A stretch of 35,423 nt of DNA, from positions 1-35,423 of the forward strand of contig JAKSVV010000004.1 of assembly GCA_024407775.1 (NCBI GenBank). Reading direction: 5' to 3'. The notes under the pieces were generated by a model, which saw only the letters and a program-made list of their open reading frames with translations, was not told the origin of the DNA and made no database searches. A program made the position numbers and the translations under genes. This DNA is from Clostridia bacterium (GTDB lineage: Bacteria; Bacillota; Clostridia; Lachnospirales; JAKSVV01). Within the stretch, counting starts at the first letter, position 1. Every line of letters starts with the position of its first letter. Positions 1 to 8,689 of this stretch are shown here, one piece after another.

Positions 1-55
1 ATTCTTTTGCTCCAGTGTTATCAGCAACTTTTAATCTAGTTTCTTGTTGAATCAT
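1..55 (-). CDS. rplN: 50S ribosomal protein L14, partial (first 18 codons)
   Basis: The reverse strand reads MIQQETRLKVADNTGAKE and then leaves the window. This is the characteristic L14 N-terminus. L14 is a 50S protein at the subunit interface. It follows rpsQ by 13 nt with an AGGAGG-type site (TAGGAGGTATTATC region), which fits the canonical S17-L14 order of the S10/spc region. Only the first 18 codons are visible, so nothing can be said about the rest. Confidence 0.93.
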   Translation of the reverse strand, partial: MIQQETRLKVADNTGAKE

Positions 56-68
56 GTGATAATACCTC

Positions 69-323
69 CTATTTAGCTTTTTCAATAATTTCAACAAGTC
101 TCCATCTCTTATCTCTAGATAGTGGTCTTGTTTCCATTACTCTTACTTTATCTCCAATATTAGCTTCATTGTTTTCATCATGAGCTTTTAATTTATATGT
201 TCTTTTCATAACTTTGTTATATAATTTATGTTTTACGTGTTCAGTAACTGATACAACGATAGTTTTATCCATTTTATCAGATGTTACTAATCCAACGATT
301 TCTTTTCTTGCGTTTCTTTCCAT
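69..323 (-). CDS. rpsQ: 30S ribosomal protein S17
   Basis: This 84-aa protein is a primary 16S rRNA binder of the 30S subunit with an OB fold. It begins [20 protein letters not shown], which fits the S17 pattern of a basic N-terminus followed by an I/VVxV strand ([20 protein letters not shown]), and it contains the conserved [16 protein letters not shown] segment near the C-terminus. Length is normal for bacteria. It lies 17 nt downstream of rpmC and just upstream of rplN, the expected position. The stop is TAG. Identification is secure from sequence and synteny. Confidence 0.97.
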   Translation of the reverse strand: MERNARKEIVGLVTSDKMDKTIVVSVTEHVKHKLYNKVMKRTYKLKAHDENNEANIGDKVRVMETRPLSRDKRWRLVEIIEKAK

Positions 324-340
324 CTATAGTTCCCCCTCTC

Positions 341-544
341 TTACATATTTCCTTTTTGTGTAATAAGAGTTTGTACTCTTGCAATGTTTTTCTTTACTTC
401 ACCAATTCTTGCTGTATTTGCTAATTGGTTTGTTGCATTTTGGAATCTTAAGTTAAATAATTCTTTCTTTAAGCTTACTAATTCTTCATTTAAATCAGCA
501 GCTGATTTATCTTTAATTTCTTCTAAATATTTATTAGTTTTCAC
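341..544 (-). CDS. rpmC: 50S ribosomal protein L29
   Basis: This is a 67-aa helical-hairpin protein of the 50S subunit near the exit tunnel. The family core is visible as [20 protein letters not shown] followed by [17 protein letters not shown]. The start is a GTG at 542-544 inside the last codons of rplP, giving an 11-nt overlap; the AAGAG-rich end of rplP may act as a weak ribosome site, so translation is probably coupled to L16. Length and order fit L29. Confidence 0.95.
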   Translation of the reverse strand: MKTNKYLEEIKDKSAADLNEELVSLKKELFNLRFQNATNQLANTARIGEVKKNIARVQTLITQKGNM

Positions 545-971
545 TCTTTTCTTCCTCCTCTTGCATAGCTTTTGTTACAAACTTACATTTTAGAGGTAAT
601 TTGTTGATTGCAAGTCTCATAGCTTCTCTAGCTACTTCTTCTGAAACTCCTCCGCATTCAAACATTACTCTTCCTGGTTTTACTACGGCTGCCCAGTAAT
701 CTAGACCACCTTTTCCTTTACCCATACGTACTCCAATACCTCTTGATGAAATTGGTTTGTCTGGGAATATTTTAATCCAAACTTTTCCGTCTCTTTTCAT
801 ATATCTTGTCATAGCAACTCTGGCTGCTTCTATTTGATTTGATCTTACCCAAGCTGGTTCACAAGCTACGATAGCGAATTCTCCGTTTGTAATCTTGTTT
901 CCTCTTAGGGCTTTACCAGTCATTCTTCCTCTAAATGATGTTCTTCTTCTAGGGTTATTTGGCATTAACAT
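534..971 (-). CDS. rplP: 50S ribosomal protein L16
   Basis: This 145-aa protein helps form the A-site region of the 50S subunit. It starts [20 protein letters not shown], and shows the conserved [23 protein letters not shown] block and the [17 protein letters not shown] end of the family. The C-terminus adds a short acidic tail ([10 protein letters not shown]). Its ATG overlaps the rpsC stop by one base (TAATG), a translational-coupling junction, and its 3' end overlaps rpmC by 11 nt. Confidence 0.97.
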   Translation of the reverse strand: MLMPNNPRRRTSFRGRMTGKALRGNKITNGEFAIVACEPAWVRSNQIEAARVAMTRYMKRDGKVWIKIFPDKPISSRGIGVRMGKGKGGLDYWAAVVKPGRVMFECGGVSEEVAREAMRLAINKLPLKCKFVTKAMQEEEEKSEN

Positions 972-1705
972 TATTTAGCACCTCCCTTTTTTTCTCTTGG
1001 AGCTCTTGTTTTAGCTTCAGCTTTAGGAGCTCTTGTTTTCTTTTCGCTCTTAACTTCTGCTTTAACTCCGTTTTTACCTTTTAGGATTTCTCCATTATAA
1101 ATCCAAACTTTAACACCGATTTTTCCGTATGTTGTATTTGCTTCAGCAAATCCATAGTCAATATCAGCTCTTAATGTTTGTAGTGGAACGTTTCCTTCAA
1201 CATAGTGTTCGCTTCTAGCGATTTCAGCACCTGCTAATCTTCCTGAAACGTTTGTTTTAATTCCTTTAACACCTGATTTTAATGCGTTTTCGATACCTTG
1301 TTTCATTGCTCTTCTAAATGCAATACGATTTTCGATATCTAAAGCGATTTTTTCTGCTACTAATTGAGCATCTCTTTCAGGGTTTTTGATTTCTTGAATA
1401 TCTATTAATACATTTGTAGAAGCTAATTTTTGAACTTCATTTTGCATTGCTTCGATGTTTGCTCCTTGTTTACCAATTAAAACACCAGGTCTTGAAGTTT
1501 TGATTATTACTTTAGCTCTTTTAGATGTTCTTTCAATTACTACGTCTGAAATTCCAGCTTTGTAGTATTTATCTTTAATGAATTTTCTTATTTTTTGATC
1601 TTCAACAAGTAATGTTGAGTAGTCTGCATCTGATGCATACCATTTAGAACTCCATTCTTTGTTGATTCCTACTCTTAAACCATGTGGGTTAACTTTTTGT
1701 CCCAT
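971..1705 (-). CDS. rpsC: 30S ribosomal protein S3
   Basis: This 244-aa protein is part of the mRNA entry channel of the 30S subunit. It opens with [20 protein letters not shown], carries the KH-domain GxxG loop in [14 protein letters not shown] at about residues 75-88, and has the C-terminal S3 core ([20 protein letters not shown], and the [14 protein letters not shown] strand). It is longer than the usual ~218 aa because of a Lys/Arg/Ala-rich tail containing two TRAPxxEA/K-like repeats. Ribosome site GAAGGAGGAAC is well placed. It follows rplV and overlaps rplP by one base. Confidence 0.97.
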   Translation of the reverse strand: MGQKVNPHGLRVGINKEWSSKWYASDADYSTLLVEDQKIRKFIKDKYYKAGISDVVIERTSKRAKVIIKTSRPGVLIGKQGANIEAMQNEVQKLASTNVLIDIQEIKNPERDAQLVAEKIALDIENRIAFRRAMKQGIENALKSGVKGIKTNVSGRLAGAEIARSEHYVEGNVPLQTLRADIDYGFAEANTTYGKIGVKVWIYNGEILKGKNGVKAEVKSEKKTRAPKAEAKTRAPREKKGGAK

Positions 1706-1726
1706 CTTGTTCCTCCTTCTTTAATA

Positions 1727-2119
1727 CTATTTATTGTCTACTCCGATTGAAATATGACTTGTTTTCTTTTCAATTCTATAAGCTCTACCTTTAGCTCTTG
1801 CTCTAATTCTCTTTAGAATTGGTCCTTGGTTAGCTGTTGCATATGCTACAACTAATTCATCTTTATTCATACCTTTATTGTTTTCTGCATTAGCTACTGC
1901 TGAAAGTAATACTTTTCTAGCGATTCTAGCTGCTTTTTGAGGTTGGTATAAAAGAATAGCGTCAGCTTCTTTTACGCTTTTTCCTCTAATTAAGTTTAAA
2001 ACAAATTGTGCTTTTTGAGCTGATACCATTTGGTATTTAGCTGTTGCCATAGGCATTTTAGCTGCATTTGTTTCTGCGTTTCTTGCTTTTTTAATTTGAG
2101 ATCTATGTCCTTTTGACAT
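1727..2119 (-). CDS. rplV: 50S ribosomal protein L22
   Basis: This 130-aa protein lines the 50S exit tunnel. The family core starts near residue 25 (TAKYQMVSAQKAQFVLNLIR), followed by GKSVKEADAILLYQPQKAAR and the tunnel-loop/C-terminal strand (RIRARAKGRAYRIEKKTSHI). About 17 extra residues precede the usual start (MSKGHRSQIKKARNAETN), basic and apparently disordered. The start at 2119 follows an AGGAGG-type site, so the extension is likely real. The stop is TAG. Confidence 0.96.
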   Translation of the reverse strand: MSKGHRSQIKKARNAETNAAKMPMATAKYQMVSAQKAQFVLNLIRGKSVKEADAILLYQPQKAARIARKVLLSAVANAENNKGMNKDELVVAYATANQGPILKRIRARAKGRAYRIEKKTSHISIGVDNK

Positions 2120-2168
2120 TGTCTTTCCTCCTTCCGATAATTACTTATTTATTTATCTTTTTTAATTC

Positions 2169-2453
2169 TTATTTCTTTTTAGTTTTCTTATCTGCGTCTT
2201 TTCCATGTCCTCTATATAATCTTGTTAAGGCAAATTCACCTAATTTGTGATCTACCATATCTTCTGTTATATATACTGGTACATGTTTTCTTCCGTCATG
2301 AACAGCTACTGTGTGTCCTACGAATTCAGGAGTGATTGTTGATCTTCTTGACCAAGTTTTAATTACTTTCTTTTCTCCACTTTCGTTCATAGCGTTAATA
2401 GCTGCTAATAATTTAGCTTCAACGAATGGTCCTTTCTTTAATGAACGTGCCAT
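2169..2453 (-). CDS. rpsS: 30S ribosomal protein S19
   Basis: This 94-aa protein sits in the 30S head and contacts S13 and the 16S rRNA. It is highly conserved here: [20 protein letters not shown] at the start, then [20 protein letters not shown], and [20 protein letters not shown] at the end. Length matches the family. A GGAGG site precedes it (AAGGAGGTACAAA). It is separated from rplB by a 130-nt AT-rich spacer and from rplV by about 49 nt, long for this operon. A short hairpin (TGTGC...GCACA, 2475-2489) lies just upstream of its ribosome site. Confidence 0.98.
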   Translation of the reverse strand: MARSLKKGPFVEAKLLAAINAMNESGEKKVIKTWSRRSTITPEFVGHTVAVHDGRKHVPVYITEDMVDHKLGEFALTRLYRGHGKDADKKTKKK

Positions 2454-2583
2454 TTTGTACCTCCTTAGTTTTTTTCTGTGCTAAGCGCACAATAATTTAT
2501 ATTTTTCTTTTCTTTCGAAATTGTTTTCGATTGTTTGTTTAATTATTTCTTTTACTTTTACTAACTTATATAAAAGATTAATT

Positions 2584-3423
2584 CTAGTGTTTATCATTTT
2601 TTCTTCTGATGATAAGTTTGTTAGAATATCTCTTTTTATCTCTAGTTTTAAGTCCAAGTGCTGGTTTACCCCAAGGTGTAAGAGGAGCTTTTCTTCCTAC
2701 AGGAGCTTTACCTTCACCACCACCGTGTGGGTGATCATTAGGGTTCATAACTGATCCTCTAACTGCTGGTCTAATTCCTAGATATCTTGTTTTACCTGCT
2801 TTACCTAATTTAACAAGTGAGCTATCTTCGTTACCGATTCTTCCGATTGTTGCTCTACAAATTACAGGTACTAATCTCATTTCGCCTGATGGCATTTTGA
2901 TTGTTGCATATTTTTCATCTTTAGCAACTAATTGAGCTTCATTACCAGCTGATCTAACAAGTTTTCCACCTTGTCCTGGATTTAATTCGATGTTGTGGAT
3001 TGTTGTACCAATAGGCATGTTTGCCATAGCCATTGCGTTACCAACTTTAATTTCAGCATTTTCTCCACTCATTAGTTTGTCTCCAACCATTAATCCCTTT
3101 GGAGCTAGGATATATCTTTTTTCACCATCTTCATATTGAACTAAAGCGATGTTAGCTGTTCTGTTTGGATCGTATTCGATACCGATTACTTTACAAGCTA
3201 CATTGTCTTTGTTTCTCTTGAAGTCGATAATTCTATATTTTTTCTTGTTTCCACCACCTTGGTGTCTTACTGTAATTTTACCTTGAGCATTTCTACCTGC
3301 TTTTGATTTCATAGGAGCAAGTAAAGATCTTTCAGGTTCTTGTTTTGTTATTTCCTTACTATGATCAAGAACTGTCATGTTTCTTCTTGATGGTGTATAA
3401 GGTCTGTATGACTTAATTGCCAT
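2584..3423 (-). CDS. rplB: 50S ribosomal protein L2
   Basis: This 279-aa protein is needed for subunit association and peptidyl-transferase assembly. The sequence shows the L2 N-terminus ([20 protein letters not shown]), the OB-fold region ([40 protein letters not shown]) and the signature [16 protein letters not shown] near residue 223 containing the conserved functional His. Length is normal. The start has a GAAGGAGGAAC ribosome site. The preceding spacer to rplW is 189 nt and repetitive, which is unusual in this operon. The stop is TAG. Confidence 0.98.
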   Translation of the reverse strand: MAIKSYRPYTPSRRNMTVLDHSKEITKQEPERSLLAPMKSKAGRNAQGKITVRHQGGGNKKKYRIIDFKRNKDNVACKVIGIEYDPNRTANIALVQYEDGEKRYILAPKGLMVGDKLMSGENAEIKVGNAMAMANMPIGTTIHNIELNPGQGGKLVRSAGNEAQLVAKDEKYATIKMPSGEMRLVPVICRATIGRIGNEDSSLVKLGKAGKTRYLGIRPAVRGSVMNPNDHPHGGGEGKAPVGRKAPLTPWGKPALGLKTRDKKRYSNKLIIRRKNDKH

Positions 3424-3507
3424 TTTTCTGTTCCTCCTTCTAATATCTTACCTAATCGATAGTTAATAATTTTTTTCCGATTAGCTTTTATAATTATTTC
3501 TTAATGT

Positions 3508-3597
3508 AATTAATTTTAATTTTAATTTTAATTTTTATATCTCATTAATTTAATCATTTTTACATTGTTTGTTTGTTTTGTTTGTTTTTGTTTTTTA
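3508..3597. repeat. Low-complexity tandem repeats in the rplW-rplB spacer
   Basis: The 189-nt spacer between rplW and rplB holds about three and a half copies of the hexamer AATTTT (3512-3535) followed by a run of GTTT/GTTTT units (3567-3597). On the transcribed strand these are A-rich repeats of the AAAAC type. They contain no ORF and no convincing hairpin. Such a spacer is long for an S10 operon, where neighbours usually lie within a few tens of bases. Replication slippage is the simplest origin. Confidence 0.7.
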
Positions 3598-3612
3598 ATT
3601 CATTTCATTAAA

Positions 3613-3972
3613 TTAGTTAGCTGCGAATAATTCAATATCTTTGCTATCTTGTTTTAATGTTACTACTGCTTTCTTTTTAGCAGCTGTTTTACCAACGAAT
3701 CTTCCAACTCTCTTTTGTTGTCCTCTAACGTTCATTGTGTTAACGTTTTCAACTTTTACTCCATCAAACATTTTTTCAACTGCTTGTTTGATTTGGATTT
3801 TAGTAGCTTGTGGATGTACGTAGAAAGAATATTTTCTAATTGTAACTGATTCTTTAGAAACTTTACCTTTAGAATCTTTTTTGCTTCTTTGAACTTCTTC
3901 GTTCATAGCTACCATAGATTTTTCTGTAATAATAGGTCTTAAAATTACATCATAATATTTTAAATCAGCCAT
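3613..3972 (-). CDS. rplW: 50S ribosomal protein L23, with internal insertion
   Basis: This 119-aa protein sits at the exit-tunnel rim, the docking point for trigger factor and SRP. The family pattern is clear: [15 protein letters not shown] at the start, [20 protein letters not shown] in the middle, then [20 protein letters not shown]. The usual length is ~95 aa; here about 22 extra charged residues (residues ~23-46, [18 protein letters not shown] and following) sit between the first helix and the first long strand, in a region expected to be exposed. Its start overlaps the rplD stop by one base (TAATG). Confidence 0.95.
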   Translation of the reverse strand: MADLKYYDVILRPIITEKSMVAMNEEVQRSKKDSKGKVSKESVTIRKYSFYVHPQATKIQIKQAVEKMFDGVKVENVNTMNVRGQQKRVGRFVGKTAAKKKAVVTLKQDSKDIELFAAN

Positions 3973-4601
3973 TATCTATATACCTCCTGTATCTTTTCTA
4001 CTGCTTCTTTTGTTACAACGAAATTGTCGTATTTAAGAATGTCATATACATTAATTGTGTTGATACCAGCTGTTTTAACACCTTGAATGTTTCTTGATGC
4101 TAACATAATGTTTTTAGCTGTTGCTTGTTCTCTATCGAATACAACTAATGCTTTGTTAACTTTTAAGTTATTTAAAATTGTTTGCATTTCTTTTGTTTTA
4201 GCATTGTTTAATACTAATTCATTTAAAACGATCATTTTGTTATCGTTTACTCTTGATGTTAGTGCAGATTTAAGAGCTTGTCTCTTTTGTTTTTTATTCA
4301 TTCCAAATGAGAAGTCTCTCATCTTTGGTGCGAATACAACACCTCCACCTTTCCATTGTGGTGATCTGATTGATCCTTGTCTTGCTCTTCCTGTTCCTTT
4401 TTGTGCCCATGGTTTTCTTCCACCACCACTTACTTCTGCTCTTGTTAGAGTTCCTTTTGTTCCTTGTCTGTTGTTAGCCATTTGGTTAACTACTGCTTCA
4501 TGTACTAAAGCTTCGTTTACTTCAACACCAAATACTGCTTCGTCAAGTTCCATTTCTCCAACTTTATTTCCTTCTATATTAAAAACGTCTGTTTTAAGCA
4601 T
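3972..4601 (-). CDS. rplD: 50S ribosomal protein L4
   Basis: This 209-aa protein has a globular domain and a long loop reaching into the exit tunnel. The tunnel loop is recognisable by [20 protein letters not shown] and [20 protein letters not shown], and the helical C-terminal half by [20 protein letters not shown]. Length is normal. In several bacteria L4 also regulates its own operon by acting on the S10 leader; a structured leader is present here (5616-5836), so the same is possible but not shown. It shares one base with rplW. Confidence 0.97.
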   Translation of the reverse strand: MLKTDVFNIEGNKVGEMELDEAVFGVEVNEALVHEAVVNQMANNRQGTKGTLTRAEVSGGGRKPWAQKGTGRARQGSIRSPQWKGGGVVFAPKMRDFSFGMNKKQKRQALKSALTSRVNDNKMIVLNELVLNNAKTKEMQTILNNLKVNKALVVFDREQATAKNIMLASRNIQGVKTAGINTINVYDILKYDNFVVTKEAVEKIQEVYR

Positions 4602-4627
4602 TGTTTATTTACCTCCTTCTTCTATAA

Positions 4628-5269
4628 TTACTTAGCTATTCTTACTGCATTTTTAATTGTTACTAATGCATTTTTAGCTCCAGGTACTGAACCTTTTATT
4701 AAAATTAAATTCTTTTCTGCGTCTACTCTTACAACTTGTAAGTTTTGAACTGTTACTGTTTCAGCTCCCATATGACCAGCCATCTTTTTACCTTTTCTAA
4801 CTCTTCCTGGGTAAGATGCTTCAGCCATAGCTCCGGCTTTTCTGTGATATTTAGAACCGTGAGTTTCAGGTCCTCTTGAGAAGTTATGTCTCTTAATAGC
4901 TCCTTGATATCCTTTTCCTTTTGATGTAGCTGTTACGTCAATGATGTCTCCTTCAGCGAAGATATCAACTTTGATTTCACTTCCTACTTCGTAAGCATCA
5001 CAGTTATCTAATCTGAATTCTTTAAGATATCTTTTAACGATGTCTTTTAATCCAGCTTTTGCTTGATGTCCTTGTTCTGCTTTAGTTGCATTTTTTGTTG
5101 ATTTGTCTAAGAAACCAACTTGGATTGCATTGTATCCATCTATTTCAGTTGTCTTCTTTTGAACTACTGTACATGGTCCAGCTTCTAAAACTGTTACTGG
5201 AACTAAAATTCCGTCAGTAGTGAAGATTTGTGTCATTCCGATTTTCTTTGCAAGTATTGCTTTTTCCAT
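4628..5269 (-). CDS. rplC: 50S ribosomal protein L3
   Basis: This 213-aa protein is an early assembly factor of the 50S subunit whose loop approaches the peptidyl-transferase centre. It begins [20 protein letters not shown], then shows [20 protein letters not shown] and the [20 protein letters not shown] segment typical of L3. Length is normal. It lies 34 nt after rpsJ with a GGAGG site (AAGGAGGAAATA) and 26 nt before rplD. Confidence 0.98.
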   Translation of the reverse strand: MEKAILAKKIGMTQIFTTDGILVPVTVLEAGPCTVVQKKTTEIDGYNAIQVGFLDKSTKNATKAEQGHQAKAGLKDIVKRYLKEFRLDNCDAYEVGSEIKVDIFAEGDIIDVTATSKGKGYQGAIKRHNFSRGPETHGSKYHRKAGAMAEASYPGRVRKGKKMAGHMGAETVTVQNLQVVRVDAEKNLILIKGSVPGAKNALVTIKNAVRIAK

Positions 5270-5303
5270 AATCGTATATTTCCTCCTTCTTTAATACTAT
5301 TTA

Positions 5304-5615
5304 TTATTTAACGTCTACTTTGATATCAACACCAGCTGGTAATTCAAGATTCATTAATGCTTCAACTGTTTCTTGATTGTTTACCATAACGTCGATTAAT
5401 CTTTTGTGAGTTCTAACTTCGAATTGTTCACGAGAATCTTTATATTTGTGAACAGCTCTTAAAATTGTTACTACTTCCTTTTTAGTTGGTAGTGGAATAG
5501 GACCACTTACCTTTGCTCCAGTCTTTTCTGCTGTTAAGACTATTTTTTTAGCAGATTGATCAATTAAATCATGATCAAATGATTTTAGATTAATTCTAAT
5601 TTTTTGGTTTGCCAT
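5304..5615 (-). CDS. rpsJ: 30S ribosomal protein S10 (NusE), first gene of the operon
   Basis: This 103-aa protein is part of the 30S head and, as NusE, a transcription antitermination factor. It reads [20 protein letters not shown] and contains [20 protein letters not shown] and the [16 protein letters not shown] block, all standard S10. It has a strong GGAGGGGC ribosome site 8 nt upstream and is preceded by a ~220-nt leader with its own promoter, so it is the promoter-proximal gene of the operon. Confidence 0.98.
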   Translation of the reverse strand: MANQKIRINLKSFDHDLIDQSAKKIVLTAEKTGAKVSGPIPLPTKKEVVTILRAVHKYKDSREQFEVRTHKRLIDVMVNNQETVEALMNLELPAGVDIKVDVK

Positions 5616-5836
5616 AAAAAAAGCCCCTCCTTTTCGTATTTTTATTTTTCTTGTAACTACGAGAAGTGGTGCTGTACAACTATTCCGTGTGTGTCGCTAA
5701 TAAAATTTGTTAAAATTTTTACACATATTAATAAGTACATAACCATCTCGCTAGCCTTCTAGGTCTAGCATCGCTCCGCGTGAAAACCAGATATCTCTAT
5801 CTGCAACCTCTCGCATCATTGCTCCCATGTCACATG
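5616..5836 (-). promoter_or_regulatory. Structured 5' leader of the S10 operon
   Basis: About 220 nt separate the predicted transcription start (~5836) from rpsJ. This stretch is markedly richer in G and C than surrounding spacers. Read on the minus strand it holds a GCAA...TTGC pair around a GCGAGAGG element (~5803-5822), an AGAT...ATCT hairpin next to it, a perfect GCTAG-A-CCT/AGG-CTAGC stem (5750-5769) and a TTGTA...TACAA pair close to the ribosome site (~5650-5680). Position and structure suggest a ribosomal-protein autoregulatory leader, possibly L4-responsive; the ligand is inference. A 61-codon frame here has no ribosome site and is not called. Confidence 0.6.
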
Positions 5837-5842
5837 CTTTAT

Positions 5843-5871
5843 ATTTTAGCATAATATCTATATGAATGCAA
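5843..5871 (-). promoter_or_regulatory. Promoter of the S10 operon
   Basis: On the minus strand TTGCAT (5871-5866), a 17-nt spacer and TAAAAT (5848-5843) form a good sigma-A type promoter. The start would be near 5836. The core lies within an otherwise AT-rich region and directly precedes the GC-richer leader. Confidence 0.75.
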
Positions 5872-6032
5872 GCATTTTTCAAAAGTTTTTTGAAAAAAAT
5901 AAACTTTTTTAAAACTAGGTGCCTAGTGATATGCAAAGCGTGATAAATAAAGGGATTGAGGCATACTAATTTTCTTTAAAATTTGGTTTACATTTTTAAT
6001 TTTTTTGCTTTACATAATTTTTTATATAAAAA

Positions 6033-6104
6033 ATGTATATAATATAGAAGGAAAATGATCATAGTTTACATATTTTTTTATTTTTCCTACTATATTATAT
6101 ACAT
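6033..6104. repeat. Long imperfect inverted repeat (23-bp arms, one mismatch)
   Basis: The left arm (6033-6055, beginning ATGTATATAATATAG and ending AAGGAAAA) and the right arm (6082-6104) are complementary except for one position, around a 26-nt loop. Each arm holds a TATAAT-like core pointing inward. It lies between the terminator of the 630-aa gene and the S10 promoter. It could be a hairpin terminator, a regulatory dyad or a small mobile repeat. The rest of 5872-6240 contains only AT-rich sequence and the terminator listed next. Confidence 0.65.
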
Positions 6105-6154
6105 CAAATTAATATATCCTTTAATATCTCTTTCTAAGCCTTGGTTTTATGGCA

Positions 6155-6208
6155 AATAAAAAAGGCAAGATGGTAATTACTTTGGGAAATAATCACTATT
6201 TTGCCTTT
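6155..6208 (-). terminator. Intrinsic terminator after the 630-aa gene
   Basis: On the minus strand AAAGGCAAAATAGTGATTA (6208-6190) pairs with TAATTACCATCTTGCCTTT (6179-6161) with a few mismatches, followed by a run of T. It lies 35 nt downstream of the stop codon at 6243. Confidence 0.75.
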
Positions 6209-6242
6209 AGTATAAAATAATTTGGTTTTGGGAACTTAGTTA

Positions 6243-8135
6243 TTACATTTCGTAGAAATCTGCTGTATCGATTCCTTCGATTGTATTTTCTTCTTCATCT
6301 TCTTGTTCTTGTTCTTCGTAATTTACTTGTTCACCGATTTCGGGAACATCGTTTGTTAAGTTACCTAAGTTATCAGTATCTGCTTCATAGAAGGCTGATG
6401 CTGAAATCTTAACTTGGTTTTCTTCTCTTTCTCTTTCTGGTATATATATTTTTATGTCACTATCATCTTCTTGTTCTTCTTGTTGTTCTACCATAGCTTC
6501 TGATGATTCAGATTCTTCTTCATTTAGGTACTCAGTTTCAATTTCATCAAGCATTGAAATAGTTTCTCTATCTGCATTTATTAAATTTGCTATACTTGTT
6601 GTATATTTCATTGATCCTTCTATTACTGCTTGGTTTTCTTTTGCTATTGTTTCTAGTCTCTTTGTTTTATCTATAGCTTCAGCAAATTCTTGATATAAGA
6701 TTTTAATTTGTAATTCCTTTTTTAAATCTTCTGCTTTTATGGCTTCATCAAGTAATTCTTCTGATTTATCTTCATGCTTTTTAACTTGGTCATCATAATA
6801 AGCTTGAAGTGTTAATTGTTCTTTATTTGATACCTTAGCATGTGAATATAAGAATTCTTGTTGTTTTTCAAATTTTGCTTGACCTTCATCTCTTAATAAT
6901 ATTTCTTTTTCTGAATCTTCAAAATAAGACATATATTGTTCATCAAGCATTTCTAATAATTCTGTTCCATCTAAGGATGAAATCTTTTTACCATTATATG
7001 TTGTCATATCATGTTCTTTAGCATAGGCTTTAACTTTGGAGTTAATATCTTGATTTATTCTATGTAAGATTCTGTTACCTGATCCTGATTCTCTCATGAC
7101 TATGAAACTATATAATTTTGAGAGGGCTTTTTGTGTTTCTTCATCTTTACAGTTAGCACTATTTTTAATAAAATCTACCATCGCATCACTTTGAAGTACA
7201 GTGCTTAATCCTTTATAATTATCTACTTTATTACCAAGGAAATGTAAGATGTTTTGAATTCTTGCTGCATTTTTAGCTGCTTTTTTAAATTCATCTTGGT
7301 TATCTACTACTAAGGTACCGTCGCTAAGTCTTGTACAATTTTGTAATGCTTCTTCAGGAAGTACTTTAGCATTTTCTACTGCAGAATTTCCTCCTAGATA
7401 GATCTTTTTATCTTCAGTACCATGTTCTACTTCTTTTTCTTGAGCACCTAGGAATATATCTAATTGTTCTTGTGGAACTCCCATTCCTTCAAGAACATCT
7501 GCTGCAACTGATTTAATATCACCATAAGTGAATGTGTTAGTTTCCATATCGTATGCTTGTCCATAACCTTTTTCATCACCACATAATAAGTTATTACATA
7601 TACAGTTAATTAGTGACATGTATTGTTTAGGACCAGATAATACATATGAGAATGCATGTTCTGCATCTTCTGGAATTTCAACTAATGTTTTTGTATTATC
7701 ATTTTTACCATCTATATCTGATTTAAATAATCTATCTCCGATAATATCGGCTTCTATATCATGAATATCATGGGTTGCTGCATATTCGTCTTTAGAGATT
7801 ATGTTATGGAATTGAGATAAATCTGCGCCTTCATTAATATCGAAAGAAAAAACTTTATATCCAGCTTTGTCTCTTATTTCTAATTGGTTAGTTAGTTCGT
7901 CATGAACAATAGTAAATTCTGAACCTGAAGCAATTTCATCATCAATAGTTGTTATTTTAGGTGCATTACTATCATCAACAATACCTACTTGTTCTTGTTT
8001 ACATGTAAGAACAGCACCTATCCCAATTAAACAGAAATAAGTTTTTACCCTTCCCAATAAAGGTAATTCTTTTCTATGTTGTTCTGCTTTTGTTAAATAC
8101 TTCTTTCCAAATAATTTGTCCTTTATCTTTCCCAT
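6243..8135 (-). CDS. Unknown acidic protein with one N-terminal membrane segment (630 aa)
   Basis: I do not recognise a family. The first ~28 residues are basic (GKIKDKLFGKKYLTKAEQHR), then one hydrophobic stretch at about 30-44 (TYFCLIGIGAVLTC) could be a membrane anchor. The remaining ~585 residues are hydrophilic: a mixed region to ~350, helical and charged segments to ~520, and a strongly Glu/Asp-rich C-terminus (SEAMVEQQEEQEDDSDIKIY and onward). With a Lys-rich N-terminus inside, the acidic part would face outward. The start has a GGGAGG site 7 nt upstream and its own promoter. It is the last gene of the envelope-like locus. Cysteines occur at about 173-185. Confidence 0.85.
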   Translation of the reverse strand: MGKIKDKLFGKKYLTKAEQHRKELPLLGRVKTYFCLIGIGAVLTCKQEQVGIVDDSNAPKITTIDDEIASGSEFTIVHDELTNQLEIRDKAGYKVFSFDINEGADLSQFHNIISKDEYAATHDIHDIEADIIGDRLFKSDIDGKNDNTKTLVEIPEDAEHAFSYVLSGPKQYMSLINCICNNLLCGDEKGYGQAYDMETNTFTYGDIKSVAADVLEGMGVPQEQLDIFLGAQEKEVEHGTEDKKIYLGGNSAVENAKVLPEEALQNCTRLSDGTLVVDNQDEFKKAAKNAARIQNILHFLGNKVDNYKGLSTVLQSDAMVDFIKNSANCKDEETQKALSKLYSFIVMRESGSGNRILHRINQDINSKVKAYAKEHDMTTYNGKKISSLDGTELLEMLDEQYMSYFEDSEKEILLRDEGQAKFEKQQEFLYSHAKVSNKEQLTLQAYYDDQVKKHEDKSEELLDEAIKAEDLKKELQIKILYQEFAEAIDKTKRLETIAKENQAVIEGSMKYTTSIANLINADRETISMLDEIETEYLNEEESESSEAMVEQQEEQEDDSDIKIYIPEREREENQVKISASAFYEADTDNLGNLTNDVPEIGEQVNYEEQEQEDEEENTIEGIDTADFYEM

Positions 8136-8181
8136 AATAGCCTCCCAAAAATATCAACCAAATTAATTATTTTATAGTTAT

Positions 8182-8210
8182 ATTATACCACCTTTTCCAT
8201 TAAATTACAA
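8182..8210 (-). promoter_or_regulatory. Promoter of the 630-aa gene
   Basis: On the minus strand TTGTAA (8210-8205), 17 nt, TATAAT (8187-8182). The start would be near 8175, giving a ~40-nt leader ending in the GGGAGG ribosome site. The leader contains TTGGTTG, complementary to seven bases of the candidate sRNA at 22595; a match this short can arise by chance. Confidence 0.75.
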
Positions 8211-8329
8211 TACTTTATTTGTATTTTTTTACATTTTTTCAAAATATTTTTATATACATTTTTATGTACTTTATGACCTAGAAGTCTTTATTTAAGGCAT
8301 TTTTAAGATTAGAAAGATACATCCGGACA

Positions 8330-8640
8330 CTTGGTAAATTGGAAATTATCAATACTTTATTAGAAAATGCTGGAAATTATATGCGTTTAAATTGGTAAAT
8401 TTCCTTCTATTATATATGTAATTTGCTCTTATTTTGGGGAGTTATAATTAATACAAGCGAATTACCAGTTGGCTAAAAAGGGGCAAATATAGCGAAATTA
8501 CCATACCTATTTTGATAGTTGCAGCGATAAAAGTTAATAGTCTTAATTATTTATTAATTTAAAACACTGGAAAATAGGGGAAAAATAAAAGGAAAATGAA
8601 AGGAAAATAAAAAGAAAAAAGGGAAAAAATTAGACAAAAA
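8330..8640. repeat. Gene-free spacer with short repeats and a polypurine tract
   Basis: No plausible ORF was found in 8211-8640. It contains TTGGTAAATT twice (8331-8340, 8392-8401), TGGAAATTAT twice (8340-8349, 8371-8380) and AATTACCA twice in the opposite sense (8460-8467, 8496-8503). From about 8570 to 8630 the plus strand is almost entirely purine, built from GGAAAATRAAA-like units. The stretch could be a decayed element or a non-coding region; I cannot assign it. Confidence 0.55.
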
Positions 8641-8667
8641 AATACCTAGGATTAAAATCCTAGGTAT
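8635..8667 (-). terminator. Intrinsic terminator after the 598-aa SLH gene
   Basis: ATACCTAGGAT (8642-8652) and ATCCTAGGTAT (8657-8667) form a perfect 11-bp stem with a 4-nt loop. On the minus strand it is followed by seven T. It ends the 598-aa SLH gene. Confidence 0.9.
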
Positions 8668-8689
8668 CTATATTTCATATAATTATTTA

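Noticed and set aside
3512-3597. CRISPR-like short repeats (also 29952-30014)
   Set aside because: Units are 4-7 bp without spacers; simple tandem repeats, not a CRISPR array.
5751-5936. 61-codon minus-strand frame in the S10 leader and upstream of it
   Set aside because: It spans the promoter itself, has no ribosome site, and its downstream part is the structured leader. Not a gene.
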